The notes below the pieces were generated by a model. It was not told where the DNA came from. It searched no databases and worked only from the letters and a program-made list of their open reading frames with translations. A stretch of DNA of 64,000 nucleotides from JACCZH01 sp963729445. GTDB lineage: Bacteria > Chloroflexota > Chloroflexia > Thermomicrobiales > CFX8. Position 1 is the stretch's first letter. Every line of letters starts with the position of its first letter. Positions 55,931 to 64,000 of the stretch are shown here, piece after piece. The stretch covers positions 1,240,001 to 1,304,000 of the forward strand of contig CAVSNU010000005.1 of the NCBI GenBank assembly GCA_963729445.1, given 5' to 3'. The translations under genes were made by a program, and so were the position numbers.

Positions 55931-56659
55931 ATGGTACGTAACGGAGGATACGGTCAGTTTTGCCCAGTGGCGAAAGCAGCCGAGATCGTCGCCGAACGGT
56001 GGACACCTCTCGTGCTGCGAGAACTGCTGTGCGGCAGCCATCGGTTTAACGACATCCATCGTGGAGTGCCGCTGATGTCGAAATCGCTGCTGTCCAAGCG
56101 CTTGAAGGAGCTCGAGCACGCGGGATTGCTTGAGCGCCGGGTCATGCCTTCGGAGAACGTGCAAGCCTATTACCTGACACAAGCCGGCGAAGAGCTCCGT
56201 CCGATCGTTGAGGCTCTCGGCCACTGGGGGCATCGCTTCGTCCGCAGTAACTTTGAACAGCAGGACCTGGATCCCTCGCTGCTCATGTGGGACATGCGCC
56301 GCCGGATCCGGCCGGCGCACCTGCCCGACGGACGGGTGGTTATCGAATTTGTCTTCCCGGATCAACCGGCCAACCAGCGGCGGTGGTGGCTACTGAAGGA
56401 ACCGGGGAGCGACGAGCTCGATCTCTGCCTCCAGCACCCTGGGTACGACGTTGATCTGACCATCTCCTCCCCACTCGCCATTCTCAGCCGCATCTGGGTT
56501 GGTGATCTGGAAAGCTCGGTCGCCCTGCGATCCGGCGCATTCACCCTTGAAGGTGCGACCGCGCTGAAGCGGAGCGTCCATGACTGGATTCGATTGAGCC
56601 TCTTCGCCCAGGCACCACCGGTTGAAGCTCAGGAGAGCGCGTCGTCCACTGCCTGGTGA
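55931..56659 (+). CDS. HxlR-type regulator fused to an SCP2-like domain
   Basis: 242 residues from ATG 55931; the longer frame has a TTG start and no RBS. Residues 1-95 are an HxlR winged helix (C11 in GQFCPVAKAAEIVAERWTPL, then MSKSLLSKRLKELEHAGLLE). Residues about 110-230 resemble SCP2 lipid-binding domains (LDLCLQHPGYDVDLTISSPL, VWVGDLE-like, ALRSGAFTLEGATAL), so a hydrophobic ligand may be sensed. Divergent to the flavoenzyme gene. Confidence 0.85.
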   Translation: MVRNGGYGQFCPVAKAAEIVAERWTPLVLRELLCGSHRFNDIHRGVPLMSKSLLSKRLKELEHAGLLERRVMPSENVQAYYLTQAGEELRPIVEALGHWGHRFVRSNFEQQDLDPSLLMWDMRRRIRPAHLPDGRVVIEFVFPDQPANQRRWWLLKEPGSDELDLCLQHPGYDVDLTISSPLAILSRIWVGDLESSVALRSGAFTLEGATALKRSVHDWIRLSLFAQAPPVEAQESASSTAW

Positions 56660-56811
56660 TGGGCAATGATCAGTCTCCATTCGGATGAACGTCAGGAGTC
56701 ACAACGTGCAGAGCCATCGCCGGATAGCCGTCCCAAGGGACGCAGAGCCCACGCCATGAAGGGGCTAGTCATCCTGAGCGGCAAAGCAATGCGTTGCCCT
56801 GAGCGCCTGAT

Positions 56812-56897
56812 AGTCATCCTGAGCGCAAGCGAAGGATCTCGTGCTGGACTGTCGAGGCGTTTGACCACGAGATCCTTCGCTTGCGCTCAGGATGACT
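56812..56897. repeat. large palindromic repeat, 32-bp perfect arms
   Basis: The arm at 56812-56843 (starting AGTCATCCTGAGCGCAAGCG) is the exact reverse complement of 56866-56897, with a 22-base loop. A partial copy (GTCATCCTGAGCGGCAAAGC) lies at 56768. It belongs to the TCATCCTGAGCG type of interspersed repeat and looks recently placed because the arms are identical. Confidence 0.9.
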
Positions 56898-56910
56898 GAT
56901 GAACGCTCAG

Positions 56911-56944
56911 GGTGACTGGTGGTTAGACGGTGACTGGTGGTTAG
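56911..56944. repeat. short tandem repeat GGTGACTGGTGGTTAG
   Basis: Two exact copies (56911-56926 and 56929-56944), 18 bases apart, next to the large palindrome. The rest of 56660-57174 holds more diverged pieces and no convincing gene. Confidence 0.75.
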
Positions 56945-57174
56945 GCGTTCTGGGTGATTGTCGAGGCGCTTAGGGTGATTATCAGGATGGCGATCAACGC
57001 GCCCAGGAGGACGCTCGATGAGGCGCAATTGCGGCGCATACATCCGGGAATGCTCATGACCTCCATCGACCGATCCTGAGATTGAGGTTTGTATTCAATT
57101 GTCACTATGCGTTCGTCTGATCGTTACCGCATGTAACTGATAAGCGGGTATGGACACGCAGGAAGGTGCCAGCG

Positions 57175-58392
57175 ATGAGCTCTCGCTTCACTTCAGCTCG
57201 TGTCGGCACTCTCGCCGAAACCATGCACGAGCTCAATGAGTTCTTCAACCGCTCGACCTGGGCGGGACGGCGACACCACCCGGACATCTGTGATTTCACC
57301 GTGGCCAATCCTCACGAGATGCCGTCGCAGGACTATGTCGACGCGCTGCGGGCCTGGGCCAAGCCGCTCAATGAAGACTGGTTTGCCTACAAGATGAGTG
57401 AGAGCGACGCCCAGCGCGTCGTCGCAAACTCGCTGCGTGACTGGTGCGCGGTTCCGTTTGAGCCGGAGGATATCGCCATGACCAACGGCGGAATCGCGGC
57501 GCTGTCAGTTGGACTCAAAGCACTCACAGATCCCGGCGACGAGGTGATTTACAGCCTGCCGCGCTGGTTCGGTTATGATCCGCTGGTCCTTGAAGCTGGG
57601 CTGAAACCGGTGAAAGTCAGCTTCAACCACGAGACCTTCGACCTCGATCTCGACGCCATTTCCAGGGCGATTACACTACACACACGAGTTGTGATTGTCA
57701 ACACGCCGCATAACCCGACGGGAAAAATCTACCCGTTTGAGACGCTCGAGCAGCTCGCCGTACTGCTCGACGAGGCCTCGGGACGTATTGGCCGCACGAT
57801 CTACATTCTCTCTGACGAGCCGTACAACCGGATCGTCTTCGATGGCAAGCGCTCGCTGAGCCCAACTGAATTCTATTCGAATACGCTGTTGGCCTACAGT
57901 TATGGAAAGGCGCTGATCACACCTGGACAGAGAATGGGTTACCTGGCCATGCCACCCACCATGCTGCGACGCGCGGAAGTCTACAGGAGCATTGTCACCG
58001 TGCAGATAGCTGCGGGCTGGCTCTTTCCCAATGCGCTGCTCCAGCACGCCATCGTCGATCTTGAGAAATTATCCATTGACATCCCACGTCTCCAGAGGAA
58101 GCGCGACCGAATGGTCGGGATACTGCGCGAGATCGGTTACCAGGTACACGTGCCGGAAGGCACCTTCTACGTGCTGCCGCGCTGCCCCTGGGAGGATGAC
58201 GTCGCGTTCACCGAGGCGCTGACCCGGCACAACATCTTTGTGATGCCCGGAACGCTCTTTGAGATGCCGGGCTACTTCCGGATATCACTCACCGCCAGTG
58301 AGGACATGATCGAGCGCAGCGTGGGGGGCTTCACCGCGGTCTTCGACGAAGATGCGACGCGCGCTTCGGATCCTCACCTGGCGACGGCCTGA
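57175..58392 (+). CDS. aminotransferase class I/II (aspartate-aminotransferase-like)
   Basis: 405 residues from ATG 57175 (RBS AGGAAGG). PLP-binding residues are in place: N180 (NTPHNPTG), D214 (SDEPY), K245 (SYGKALITPG) and R253. The C-terminal substrate Arg is in GYFRISLT. Substrate range cannot be read from the sequence; it lies near nadC but on the opposite strand. Confidence 0.9.
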   Translation: MSSRFTSARVGTLAETMHELNEFFNRSTWAGRRHHPDICDFTVANPHEMPSQDYVDALRAWAKPLNEDWFAYKMSESDAQRVVANSLRDWCAVPFEPEDIAMTNGGIAALSVGLKALTDPGDEVIYSLPRWFGYDPLVLEAGLKPVKVSFNHETFDLDLDAISRAITLHTRVVIVNTPHNPTGKIYPFETLEQLAVLLDEASGRIGRTIYILSDEPYNRIVFDGKRSLSPTEFYSNTLLAYSYGKALITPGQRMGYLAMPPTMLRRAEVYRSIVTVQIAAGWLFPNALLQHAIVDLEKLSIDIPRLQRKRDRMVGILREIGYQVHVPEGTFYVLPRCPWEDDVAFTEALTRHNIFVMPGTLFEMPGYFRISLTASEDMIERSVGGFTAVFDEDATRASDPHLATA

Positions 58393-58531
58393 GCCAAGCT
58401 GGGCGCCGGCACGATCGTCAACCTCAACACAGGAGCCGCCCGATCCGACGGTCGGCAGCGCCTCGCTGCGCCGTTGCCCGGATGTTTGAACCATTCGATC
58501 CTGGCCCGCATCCATTCTCAGCAGTCCCCCG

Positions 58532-59422
58532 CTAACTCGAGGTTCGATCTAACAGCAGGCTCAGGTTCAATGCGGTGGCCGAGTGTGTCAGTGCGCCGGA
58601 GGAGAAGTAATCCACCCCGGAGTCAGCCACGGCGCGCGCCGTCTCGCGTGAGATGTCGCCGGAGGCTTCCAGCGTGACGAGACCATCTGCCTGCTCGACA
58701 GCCTGTCGAAGCTCGTCAGGCGTCATGTTGTCGAGCAATATCATGTCGGCCCCGGCCTCGATCGCCTCGTGAAGCTGCTCGAACGTCTCGACCTCGACTT
58801 CGATAACGGTCATGGGCCCCGTCGCACGACGGGCCCGCTCGACGGCAGCCGTAATGCCGCCGGCGACGGTGATGTGGTTCTCCTTGATGAGCACGCCATC
58901 GAAGAGGTTGAACCGGTGATTCACCCCACCACCAACCCGCACCGCGTAGCGCTGGAGTGCCCGCAGACCCGGAACCGTCTTGCGCGTGTCCAGGAGTCGC
59001 GCCTGCGTGCCCTTGATTGCGTCCACGATGTCGCGCGTCAATGTCGCGACCCCCGAGAGCTGTTGCAGAAAGTTGAGCGCGACACGCTCGCCTGTCAGAA
59101 TGCCTCGCGCTGGACCGCTGATCGTCGCGATGAGATCACCGTCAGCGACCTTCGTTCCGTCTGCAACGTGTGGCTCGAAACGGATCCTGGGATCGATGTT
59201 CTGGAATACGACCCCGGCAATCGGCAGTCCCGCCACGACGCCACTGGCGCGCGCGATGATGCGCCCGGACGTCCGCGCATCCGGGTCAACGATCGCATCG
59301 CTGGTCAGATCGCCGCATCCAATGTCCTCTGCCAAGGCGCGTTGCACGACTTCTTCAATGATGTGCCGTGGCGGCACGAGCACAGCCATTTCGCCACCTA
59401 CGCTTATGTTCACCTGGGCCAT
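58532..59422 (-). CDS. nadC: nicotinate-nucleotide pyrophosphorylase (quinolinate PRTase)
   Basis: Converts quinolinate and PRPP to nicotinate mononucleotide in NAD synthesis. Family motifs: ALAEDIGCGDLTSDAI, ALNFLQQLSGVAT, LDTRKTVPGLRALQRYAVRV, GGGVNHRFNLFDGVLIKENH, IEVEVETFEQ and ASGDIS at the active site. About 285-296 residues; ATG 59422 or 59389 are both possible (RBS AGGTGG favours the latter). nadA/nadB are not in the window. Confidence 0.95.
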   Translation of the reverse strand: MAQVNISVGGEMAVLVPPRHIIEEVVQRALAEDIGCGDLTSDAIVDPDARTSGRIIARASGVVAGLPIAGVVFQNIDPRIRFEPHVADGTKVADGDLIATISGPARGILTGERVALNFLQQLSGVATLTRDIVDAIKGTQARLLDTRKTVPGLRALQRYAVRVGGGVNHRFNLFDGVLIKENHITVAGGITAAVERARRATGPMTVIEVEVETFEQLHEAIEAGADMILLDNMTPDELRQAVEQADGLVTLEASGDISRETARAVADSGVDYFSSGALTHSATALNLSLLLDRTSS

Positions 59423-59556
59423 CTCCCCTCCCCTACGCGGTTCGTTGCAGGCATTGAACCACTGCTGATCGCAAACGTTCACACTTTTGTGACAGGTCGT
59501 CCAAATGCCGTTCGCAATTGTCGCGCATTCTTAGAGGGTCGGGGCAACGGGCCCAC

Positions 59557-59590
59557 ACCTCCCGCCGGACAACGGCGTCCAGCGGGAGGT
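59557..59590. repeat. inverted repeat upstream of the ABC exporter
   Basis: ACCTCCCGC (59557-59565) and GCGGGAGGT (59582-59590) form a perfect 9-bp stem with a 16-base loop, between nadC and the exporter operon. It could sequester the region upstream of the exporter RBS or be a regulatory site. Confidence 0.5.
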
Positions 59591-59628
59591 AGACAGTGAC
59601 CATCACCCAATGAAGGGGAACGCCATTC

Positions 59629-60609
59629 ATGACAGCACTTGTGCAACAGACCGGCACCACATCTGGCGAACGCGGTACGGGCTACAGACTCCCGGTACAG
59701 CCGCTCGTTGTGCGCGCCGAGGGTCTCACCAAGCGTTACGGCCAGCAGAACGCCGTGTACGAGGCCACCTTCGAGGTGCGGCGCGGCGAGGTCTTCGGCT
59801 TCCTTGGTCCCAATGGATCCGGTAAGAGCACGACGATCGGCATGTTGCTCGGTCTGGTCGAGCCAACCGCTGGACGATTCGAGCTCTTCGGCATGGGACC
59901 GGAACAGCGCAGTGAGGCGCTGGCGCGGGTTGGTGCCATTATCGAGAGCCCGGCCTTCTATCCATACCTCTCAGGCCGCGACAACCTGCGCGTGCTGGGC
60001 AAGCTTCGGCCAGGTGTCGACGATGCCAGGATCGAAGAGGTCCTCACCATCGTCGGGCTCAGCGAGGCGGCCGGCAAGAAATACAAGAACTACTCGCTCG
60101 GTATGAAACAGCGTCTCGGCATTGGCTGGACCCTGCTGCACGATCCTGAGTTCCTGGTGCTGGACGAGCCCACCAACGGTCTCGACCCAGCCGGCATGAT
60201 GGAGGTTCGACAGCTTATTCAGCGGCTGGCAGCCGGCGGCAAGACGATCTTCATCTCCAGTCACCTGCTCAATGAGATCGAGCAGGTGTGTGACCGGGTA
60301 GCGATCATTCTGCACGGCAAGATCATTGCCGAAGGTTATGTTGACGAAATCGCCGGCCAGAAGCAGCACATCAGGCTCCAGGTAGACAGACCGGATGAGG
60401 CGGTCACCATTCTACGCGGCCTGGATGGTGTCGATTCGGTGAAACGCGAGCATGACGAGCTGATCGTCGTCGCACCCGCCGTGCGCCCTTCCTCCCTGAA
60501 CCTCGCCCTGGTGCAGGCCGGTATCGCCGTGGACGAGATCCGCACGAGTAGCAACACCCTTGAGCAGGCGTTCATGGAGCTCACCAACGACTCCGCTGGC
60601 ATGGCATAA
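59629..60609 (+). CDS. ABC-2 exporter ATP-binding protein
   Basis: 326 residues. Walker A GPNGSGKST (60-68), signature YSLGMKQRL, Walker B FLVLDEPTNGLDP and H-loop ISSHLLNE are intact. The C-terminal 80 residues are the DrrA/CcmA-like regulatory tail. RBS AAGGGGA. The partner permease follows 52 bases downstream. Confidence 0.92.
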   Translation: MTALVQQTGTTSGERGTGYRLPVQPLVVRAEGLTKRYGQQNAVYEATFEVRRGEVFGFLGPNGSGKSTTIGMLLGLVEPTAGRFELFGMGPEQRSEALARVGAIIESPAFYPYLSGRDNLRVLGKLRPGVDDARIEEVLTIVGLSEAAGKKYKNYSLGMKQRLGIGWTLLHDPEFLVLDEPTNGLDPAGMMEVRQLIQRLAAGGKTIFISSHLLNEIEQVCDRVAIILHGKIIAEGYVDEIAGQKQHIRLQVDRPDEAVTILRGLDGVDSVKREHDELIVVAPAVRPSSLNLALVQAGIAVDEIRTSSNTLEQAFMELTNDSAGMA

Positions 60610-60661
60610 GTAGCACCCCCTCTCCGGGACCGAAGATAGATTGAGAAGGAACGACAGCATT

Positions 60662-61576
60662 ATGGTTGCACAGGCACACGAGGGGCTCCGGCCCATTCCG
60701 AGCGATGGGACGATTGAGCCTCGCCCAGCTGGATTACGTCATCTGCACGCAATGGAATCGCTCAAAATGCGCAAACGGCCGATGACCTGGGTGATCGTCG
60801 CCCTCATGCTCGCAGCATCGTTCGGTATTCCGCTGCTGGGGTACATCGCCGTGAACGCCTCGGCGTTTTCTTCGTCCGCCGAGAAGGCGGATCGACTGAG
60901 CTCCTTCTTGTTGCCGCAAGGCATCGCCAGCGCGATTGAGATCACCAACGTTGTTGGTCATATTCTGTTGATCGTACTCGCTGCCGGCATCATTGGATCA
61001 GAATACGGCTGGGGCACGACCCGGGTTCTGGTCGGGTCGGGAGCGAACCGCACCAAGCTCATGCTGGCCAAGGTCCTGTATCTGGCCCGCTTTTCGCTCG
61101 GCTTTCTCCTCGCCGGCACGCTGGCAGGTACCGCTTCGTCGCTGATTGTCACCGCGTTCGGTGGTCACGACGTCTCCCTCGGGACGGTCGACGGGGCCTG
61201 GTTCGCCGACCTGGGCTTGATGCTGGCGCGCAGCTACTTCACCATGCTGGTGCCGGTGGCGATCGGCTTCGGCGTCTCCGCGCTCAGCCGATCTCTTGCG
61301 GCCGGCATCGCGGTGGGCATCGGGATCATGGCGCTTGAGCCGATTGTGTCGGTTCTGCTCAGCCTACTCGGGAACGTTGGCGACGTGCTCAACCAGCTGC
61401 TGATCTCCCCGAATGTAAACGCGATCCTCTCCCTCAATGGATTTGGCGAGGTGCGACCGGCGCCCGATGCCCTCAATCCGTGGCAGGCGGCCGGCGTGCT
61501 GCTGGCGTACATCGTCGTCCTGATTGGCTCGTCGATCATCGTCTTCCGCCGCCGTGACGTCCCCTCTGGTTCATAG
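60662..61576 (+). CDS. ABC-2 type permease
   Basis: 304 residues from ATG 60662; a TTG at 60641 is the alternative. Six spans: one after the basic RKRPMTWVIVALML, then IEITNVVGHILLIVLAAGII, with the cytoplasmic GSEYGWGTTRVLVGSGANR motif typical of ABC-2/bacitracin-type permeases, and four more. Together with the upstream ATPase it forms an exporter placed before a two-component system, a common arrangement for envelope-stress or antibiotic export. Confidence 0.88.
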   Translation: MVAQAHEGLRPIPSDGTIEPRPAGLRHLHAMESLKMRKRPMTWVIVALMLAASFGIPLLGYIAVNASAFSSSAEKADRLSSFLLPQGIASAIEITNVVGHILLIVLAAGIIGSEYGWGTTRVLVGSGANRTKLMLAKVLYLARFSLGFLLAGTLAGTASSLIVTAFGGHDVSLGTVDGAWFADLGLMLARSYFTMLVPVAIGFGVSALSRSLAAGIAVGIGIMALEPIVSVLLSLLGNVGDVLNQLLISPNVNAILSLNGFGEVRPAPDALNPWQAAGVLLAYIVVLIGSSIIVFRRRDVPSGS

Positions 61577-61584
61577 ACTCCATG

Positions 61585-61618
61585 CTCCCGGTGAATCTCA
61601 ACCCGAGTTCACCGGGAG
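61585..61618 (+). terminator. hairpin after the ABC-2 permease gene
   Basis: CTCCCGGTGAA (61585-61595) and TTCACCGGGAG (61608-61618) form a perfect 11-bp stem with a 12-base loop. There is no T run, but a consensus -10 box (TATAAT, 61625-61630) follows, so it separates the exporter from the regulator transcript. Confidence 0.55.
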
Positions 61619-61671
61619 GCTCGCTATAATCATCAGGTTTGAGACACGATCGAACCTCTCCTGGAGTTTGC

Positions 61672-62391
61672 ATGGCACACCTGATCGTGGTCGAAGACGA
61701 GCGCGAGCTCTCAGCGCTCGTTGTCCAGGCTCTGCAGAGCGACGGCCACACAATTGAAGCGTTCTTCGACGGCACCGGCGCGCTTGAACGGCTGTCCTCG
61801 CCGGCCGGACCGCAGATCGACCTCTGGATTCTCGACCTGATGCTACCGGGCGTGGATGGGCTTGAAATCTGCCGCCAGATTCGACGCAGTCAGATCACGC
61901 CAATCCTCATGTTAACGGCAAAGTCGACCGAGCTCGATCGCGTCGTCGGACTGGAGCTCGGCGCGGATGACTATCTCTCGAAGCCCGTATCGTTGCGCGA
62001 GCTGCAGGCCCGGGTGTCGGCGATGCTGCGCCGGGTCGAGATGATGCGGGTTGAATCGCGGGTGGTCGAGAACGATGTCCAGCCAATCGTGCATGACGGA
62101 CTGCGGATCGACCCCAACCGGCGCGAGGTGCTCGTTGACGGTCAAGCGGTCTCCCTCACCGCCAAGGAGTTTGACCTCTTGAGCTTGCTCGCCGGGAATC
62201 CAGGCAGAGCGTTCAGCCGCGATTATCTCCTGGACCGCGTTTGGGGCAGTGACTTTGCCGGTTTCGACCGCACCATCGACACGCACATCCAGCGCCTGCG
62301 CCGCAAGCTGGGCGGCGCAGGCACACCGGCTGAGGGCATCGTGACCCTGTGGGGGGTTGGCTACAAGTACGACCCCTCGGTTAAGGGCTAG
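61672..62391 (+). CDS. OmpR/PhoB-family response regulator
   Basis: 239 residues from ATG 61672 (RBS GGAG). Receiver domain with E8/D9, phosphorylation site D55 (WILDLMLPG), T82 and K104; C-terminal winged helix (about 145-236) with VSLTAKEFDLLSLLAGNPGR, DRTIDTHIQRLRRKL and GYKYD. A TATAAT box lies at 61625-61630. The kinase gene follows after 7 bases, so the pair is co-transcribed. Confidence 0.95.
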   Translation: MAHLIVVEDERELSALVVQALQSDGHTIEAFFDGTGALERLSSPAGPQIDLWILDLMLPGVDGLEICRQIRRSQITPILMLTAKSTELDRVVGLELGADDYLSKPVSLRELQARVSAMLRRVEMMRVESRVVENDVQPIVHDGLRIDPNRREVLVDGQAVSLTAKEFDLLSLLAGNPGRAFSRDYLLDRVWGSDFAGFDRTIDTHIQRLRRKLGGAGTPAEGIVTLWGVGYKYDPSVKG

Positions 62392-62398
62392 CGCGGGC

Positions 62399-64000
62399 AT
62401 GAGCAACCTCAGGCGCCTCCTCTTCGCACCATTCCTGCTCCTGGTGAGAATGCATACGCCGCTTGCCAGGCGCAAGATCGGCGCTCAGCTTGTCTATTCA
62501 CATGTGCTGGTCGTCATCCTGACGGTGATCGTCATTGAAGTGGTCGTTGCGGCCGTGCTGCTGGGGTTCTTACGCTGGGGAGTCTTGAATGTCGATCAAC
62601 CGAACTGGTCGCTGGGCGATGATTCGCGAGTCGTCGCCGCGGCACTGAGCGGGAGCGACGCGCCCCGGTCCTCCAGTCTGGAGCTCAACGAAGAGCAGCG
62701 CTTCCGGATTGAGAGCCGCCTCATTGCTCTTACGGGTGCCCCGGCAGACAATACCTTCCCGGGAGCCATCACACAAATCGAGGAGGCGCTGGTTACCGAC
62801 GCTCAGGGTGTGGTGATCGCCTCTTCTGACCCTGGGTGGGCCGAGAGAGGGGAGTCAGTAGGGTCCATTGACTACCCCCTGGCGCGCGATACGACGGCGC
62901 GGGCGGTCGAATTGCGCGGCGCACCGACGATTTTCGACCGCGTATGGCTGCTCGATTGGGACGCCGAACGGACCGTCGCATCTCACCCCATTTTCACCAC
63001 TGAGGGCGAGTTCGCCGGCGTCGTCACGATACAGAGCCCGACCTTCTCGCGCCTTGCAAGCCTCCTGGACGGCGACGCGATTTTTGGGTTGTTAACGGCC
63101 AATATCGTGTTGCTCGGCATTATCACGGTGCCGGCTTTCCTGGCGGCACTGCCCGTGGGTATCTGGACGGCGAGGGCATTTACCAAGCGGCTCACCGTGC
63201 TGTCCGAAGCGGCCGACGCTATGTCTCAGGGCGACCTTTCGCGGCGCGTCAACGTACGAGGCGACGACGAGATCAGCAGACTCAGCGAGCGGTTCAACGA
63301 GATGGCAGACCGGCTTGCCGACGTCGATAGCTCGCGCCGCTCCTTTGTCGCCAACGTGTCCCACGAGCTGCGCACCCCGATCGCAATCATCGGGGGGCAC
63401 GTCGATGCACTGGTGCAGGCCGACGGGGACAACCGTTCGCTGGCAGTGATCCAGCAGGAAGCCAAGACGCTTGAGCGCCTGGTGGACGATCTATTCACAC
63501 TGACGCGGATCGAAGAAGCGGCGCTGCCCTTCGACCTGCAGCGCGTATCGGTCTATGACGTCGTGGCCGAGTCGGTCGAAGGACTGAAGACCGTGGCCTG
63601 GGAACAGCGCAAGGTCACGGTGCAGTCGCTAGTGTCGCCGGGCGTTGCACCTGTGCTGGCGGACCGTACCCGTTTGCGCCAGATTCTGGGAAACCTGTTG
63701 TACAACGCGCTGCGGCACACCACCGAAGGCGGTCTCGTGATTGTGAATGCGGCCTCTTGCGCTGACGCGGTTGAGGTGTCCGTCACGGATACCGGCATCG
63801 GCATCAGCCAGGACGACCTTACGCGGGTCTTCGACCGCTTCTACCAGACGGAGCGTACCGGCCGGAACAGTCAGGGCAGCGGCCTGGGGCTCGCCATCGT
63901 GAAACAGCTCGTCGAAGCGCAGGGTGGTGCCATCGGCGTCACCAGCGTCCCCGGCGAAGGCACGACGTTCCGCTTCAGGCTGCCGAGAGCAAGAAGCTCG
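62399..64000 (+). CDS. sensor histidine kinase (partial, runs off the window)
   Basis: 534 codons from ATG 62399 to the window edge, open throughout. Two membrane spans (SHVLVVILTVIVIEVVVAAV, and ANIVLLGIITVPAFLAALPV) enclose an extracytoplasmic domain; then HAMP (TKRLTVLSEAADAMSQGDLS), the H-box VANVSHELRTPI with H322, N-box (LGNLLYNALRH), and G1/F/G2 boxes (VSVTDTGIGI, VFDRFYQTE, GSGLGLAIVKQ). Only the last few residues are likely missing. Partner of the upstream regulator. Confidence 0.93.
   Translation, partial: MSNLRRLLFAPFLLLVRMHTPLARRKIGAQLVYSHVLVVILTVIVIEVVVAAVLLGFLRWGVLNVDQPNWSLGDDSRVVAAALSGSDAPRSSSLELNEEQRFRIESRLIALTGAPADNTFPGAITQIEEALVTDAQGVVIASSDPGWAERGESVGSIDYPLARDTTARAVELRGAPTIFDRVWLLDWDAERTVASHPIFTTEGEFAGVVTIQSPTFSRLASLLDGDAIFGLLTANIVLLGIITVPAFLAALPVGIWTARAFTKRLTVLSEAADAMSQGDLSRRVNVRGDDEISRLSERFNEMADRLADVDSSRRSFVANVSHELRTPIAIIGGHVDALVQADGDNRSLAVIQQEAKTLERLVDDLFTLTRIEEAALPFDLQRVSVYDVVAESVEGLKTVAWEQRKVTVQSLVSPGVAPVLADRTRLRQILGNLLYNALRHTTEGGLVIVNAASCADAVEVSVTDTGIGISQDDLTRVFDRFYQTERTGRNSQGSGLGLAIVKQLVEAQGGAIGVTSVPGEGTTFRFRLPRARSS

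Overview
The window joins two things: the late (structural and lysis) half of a siphovirus-type prophage or phage-like element (about 1-28.5 kb) and a stretch of ordinary bacterial chromosome (about 29.7-64 kb). The DNA is GC-rich. Several host traits point to Chloroflexota, probably a Thermomicrobia/Sphaerobacter-like lineage: the FGYP-type C-terminal domain on the endolysin, a Bacillus-like CtaA, a very large GAF/HD-GYP/GGDEF sensor, and palindromic interspersed repeats of the 'TCATCCTGAGCG...' kind. This placement is an inference from family resemblance; there is no rRNA marker in the window.

Phage part, all on the + strand except one gene. Small early-late proteins, two with zinc ribbons (0.4-1.5 kb). 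Packaging: terminase small and large subunits (1.6-3.5 kb), two small inserted genes, portal (4.0-5.4 kb). Head: Mu-F-like head morphogenesis protein flanked on both sides by HNH homing-type endonuclease genes that share a 5' leader and an N-terminal zinc knuckle (5.4-8.0 kb); scaffold and major capsid (8.7-10.2 kb). Neck: connector, stopper, gp10-like protein and a tail-terminator-like protein that looks circularly permuted (10.6-12.1 kb). Tail: tube protein, G / G-T chaperones joined by a CCCAAAC -1 frameshift site, tape measure (split by a frameshift at a C6A3 run), distal tail protein, fibre-like proteins and a tail-tip protein with five 21-residue repeats (12.3-25.6 kb). Lysis: membrane proteins, an endolysin with two catalytic domains, and a holin (25.6-28.4 kb). 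One small lipoprotein gene runs antisense between the chaperone and tape-measure genes, with its own promoter and a palindromic operator; it is the best candidate for a lysogenic-conversion or superinfection-exclusion gene. No integrase, replication gene or main repressor lies in the window, so the element extends to the left.

Junction (28.5-29.7 kb). A two-gene minus-strand operon (unknown protein plus XRE-type HTH) is read from a promoter with a 10-bp-arm palindrome between its -35 and -10 boxes. Next to it is an 89-nt tRNA-like sequence with good acceptor, D and T arms but a collapsed anticodon arm, a plausible attachment-site or decayed tRNA, and then a strong terminator.

Host part. c-di-GMP sensor and ICMT-like methyltransferase; an oligopeptide ABC importer (binding protein, two permeases, no ATPases here); a lone receiver protein; a GT39-type glycosyltransferase; a D-threonine aldolase/D-serine dehydratase-like enzyme; heme A synthase; an ABC-2 exporter whose ATPase gene is frameshifted; small stress and membrane proteins; a BNR-repeat protein; a GNAT acetyltransferase; DinB proteins (one intact, one a remnant); an antitoxin with a frameshifted PIN toxin; a BBE-type flavoenzyme divergent from an HxlR-SCP2 regulator; an aminotransferase; NadC; a second ABC-2 exporter; and an OmpR/HK two-component pair running off the right end. 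Several single-base frame breaks (tape measure, ABC ATPase, PIN toxin, DUF2188 protein) should be checked against raw reads before being taken as biology.
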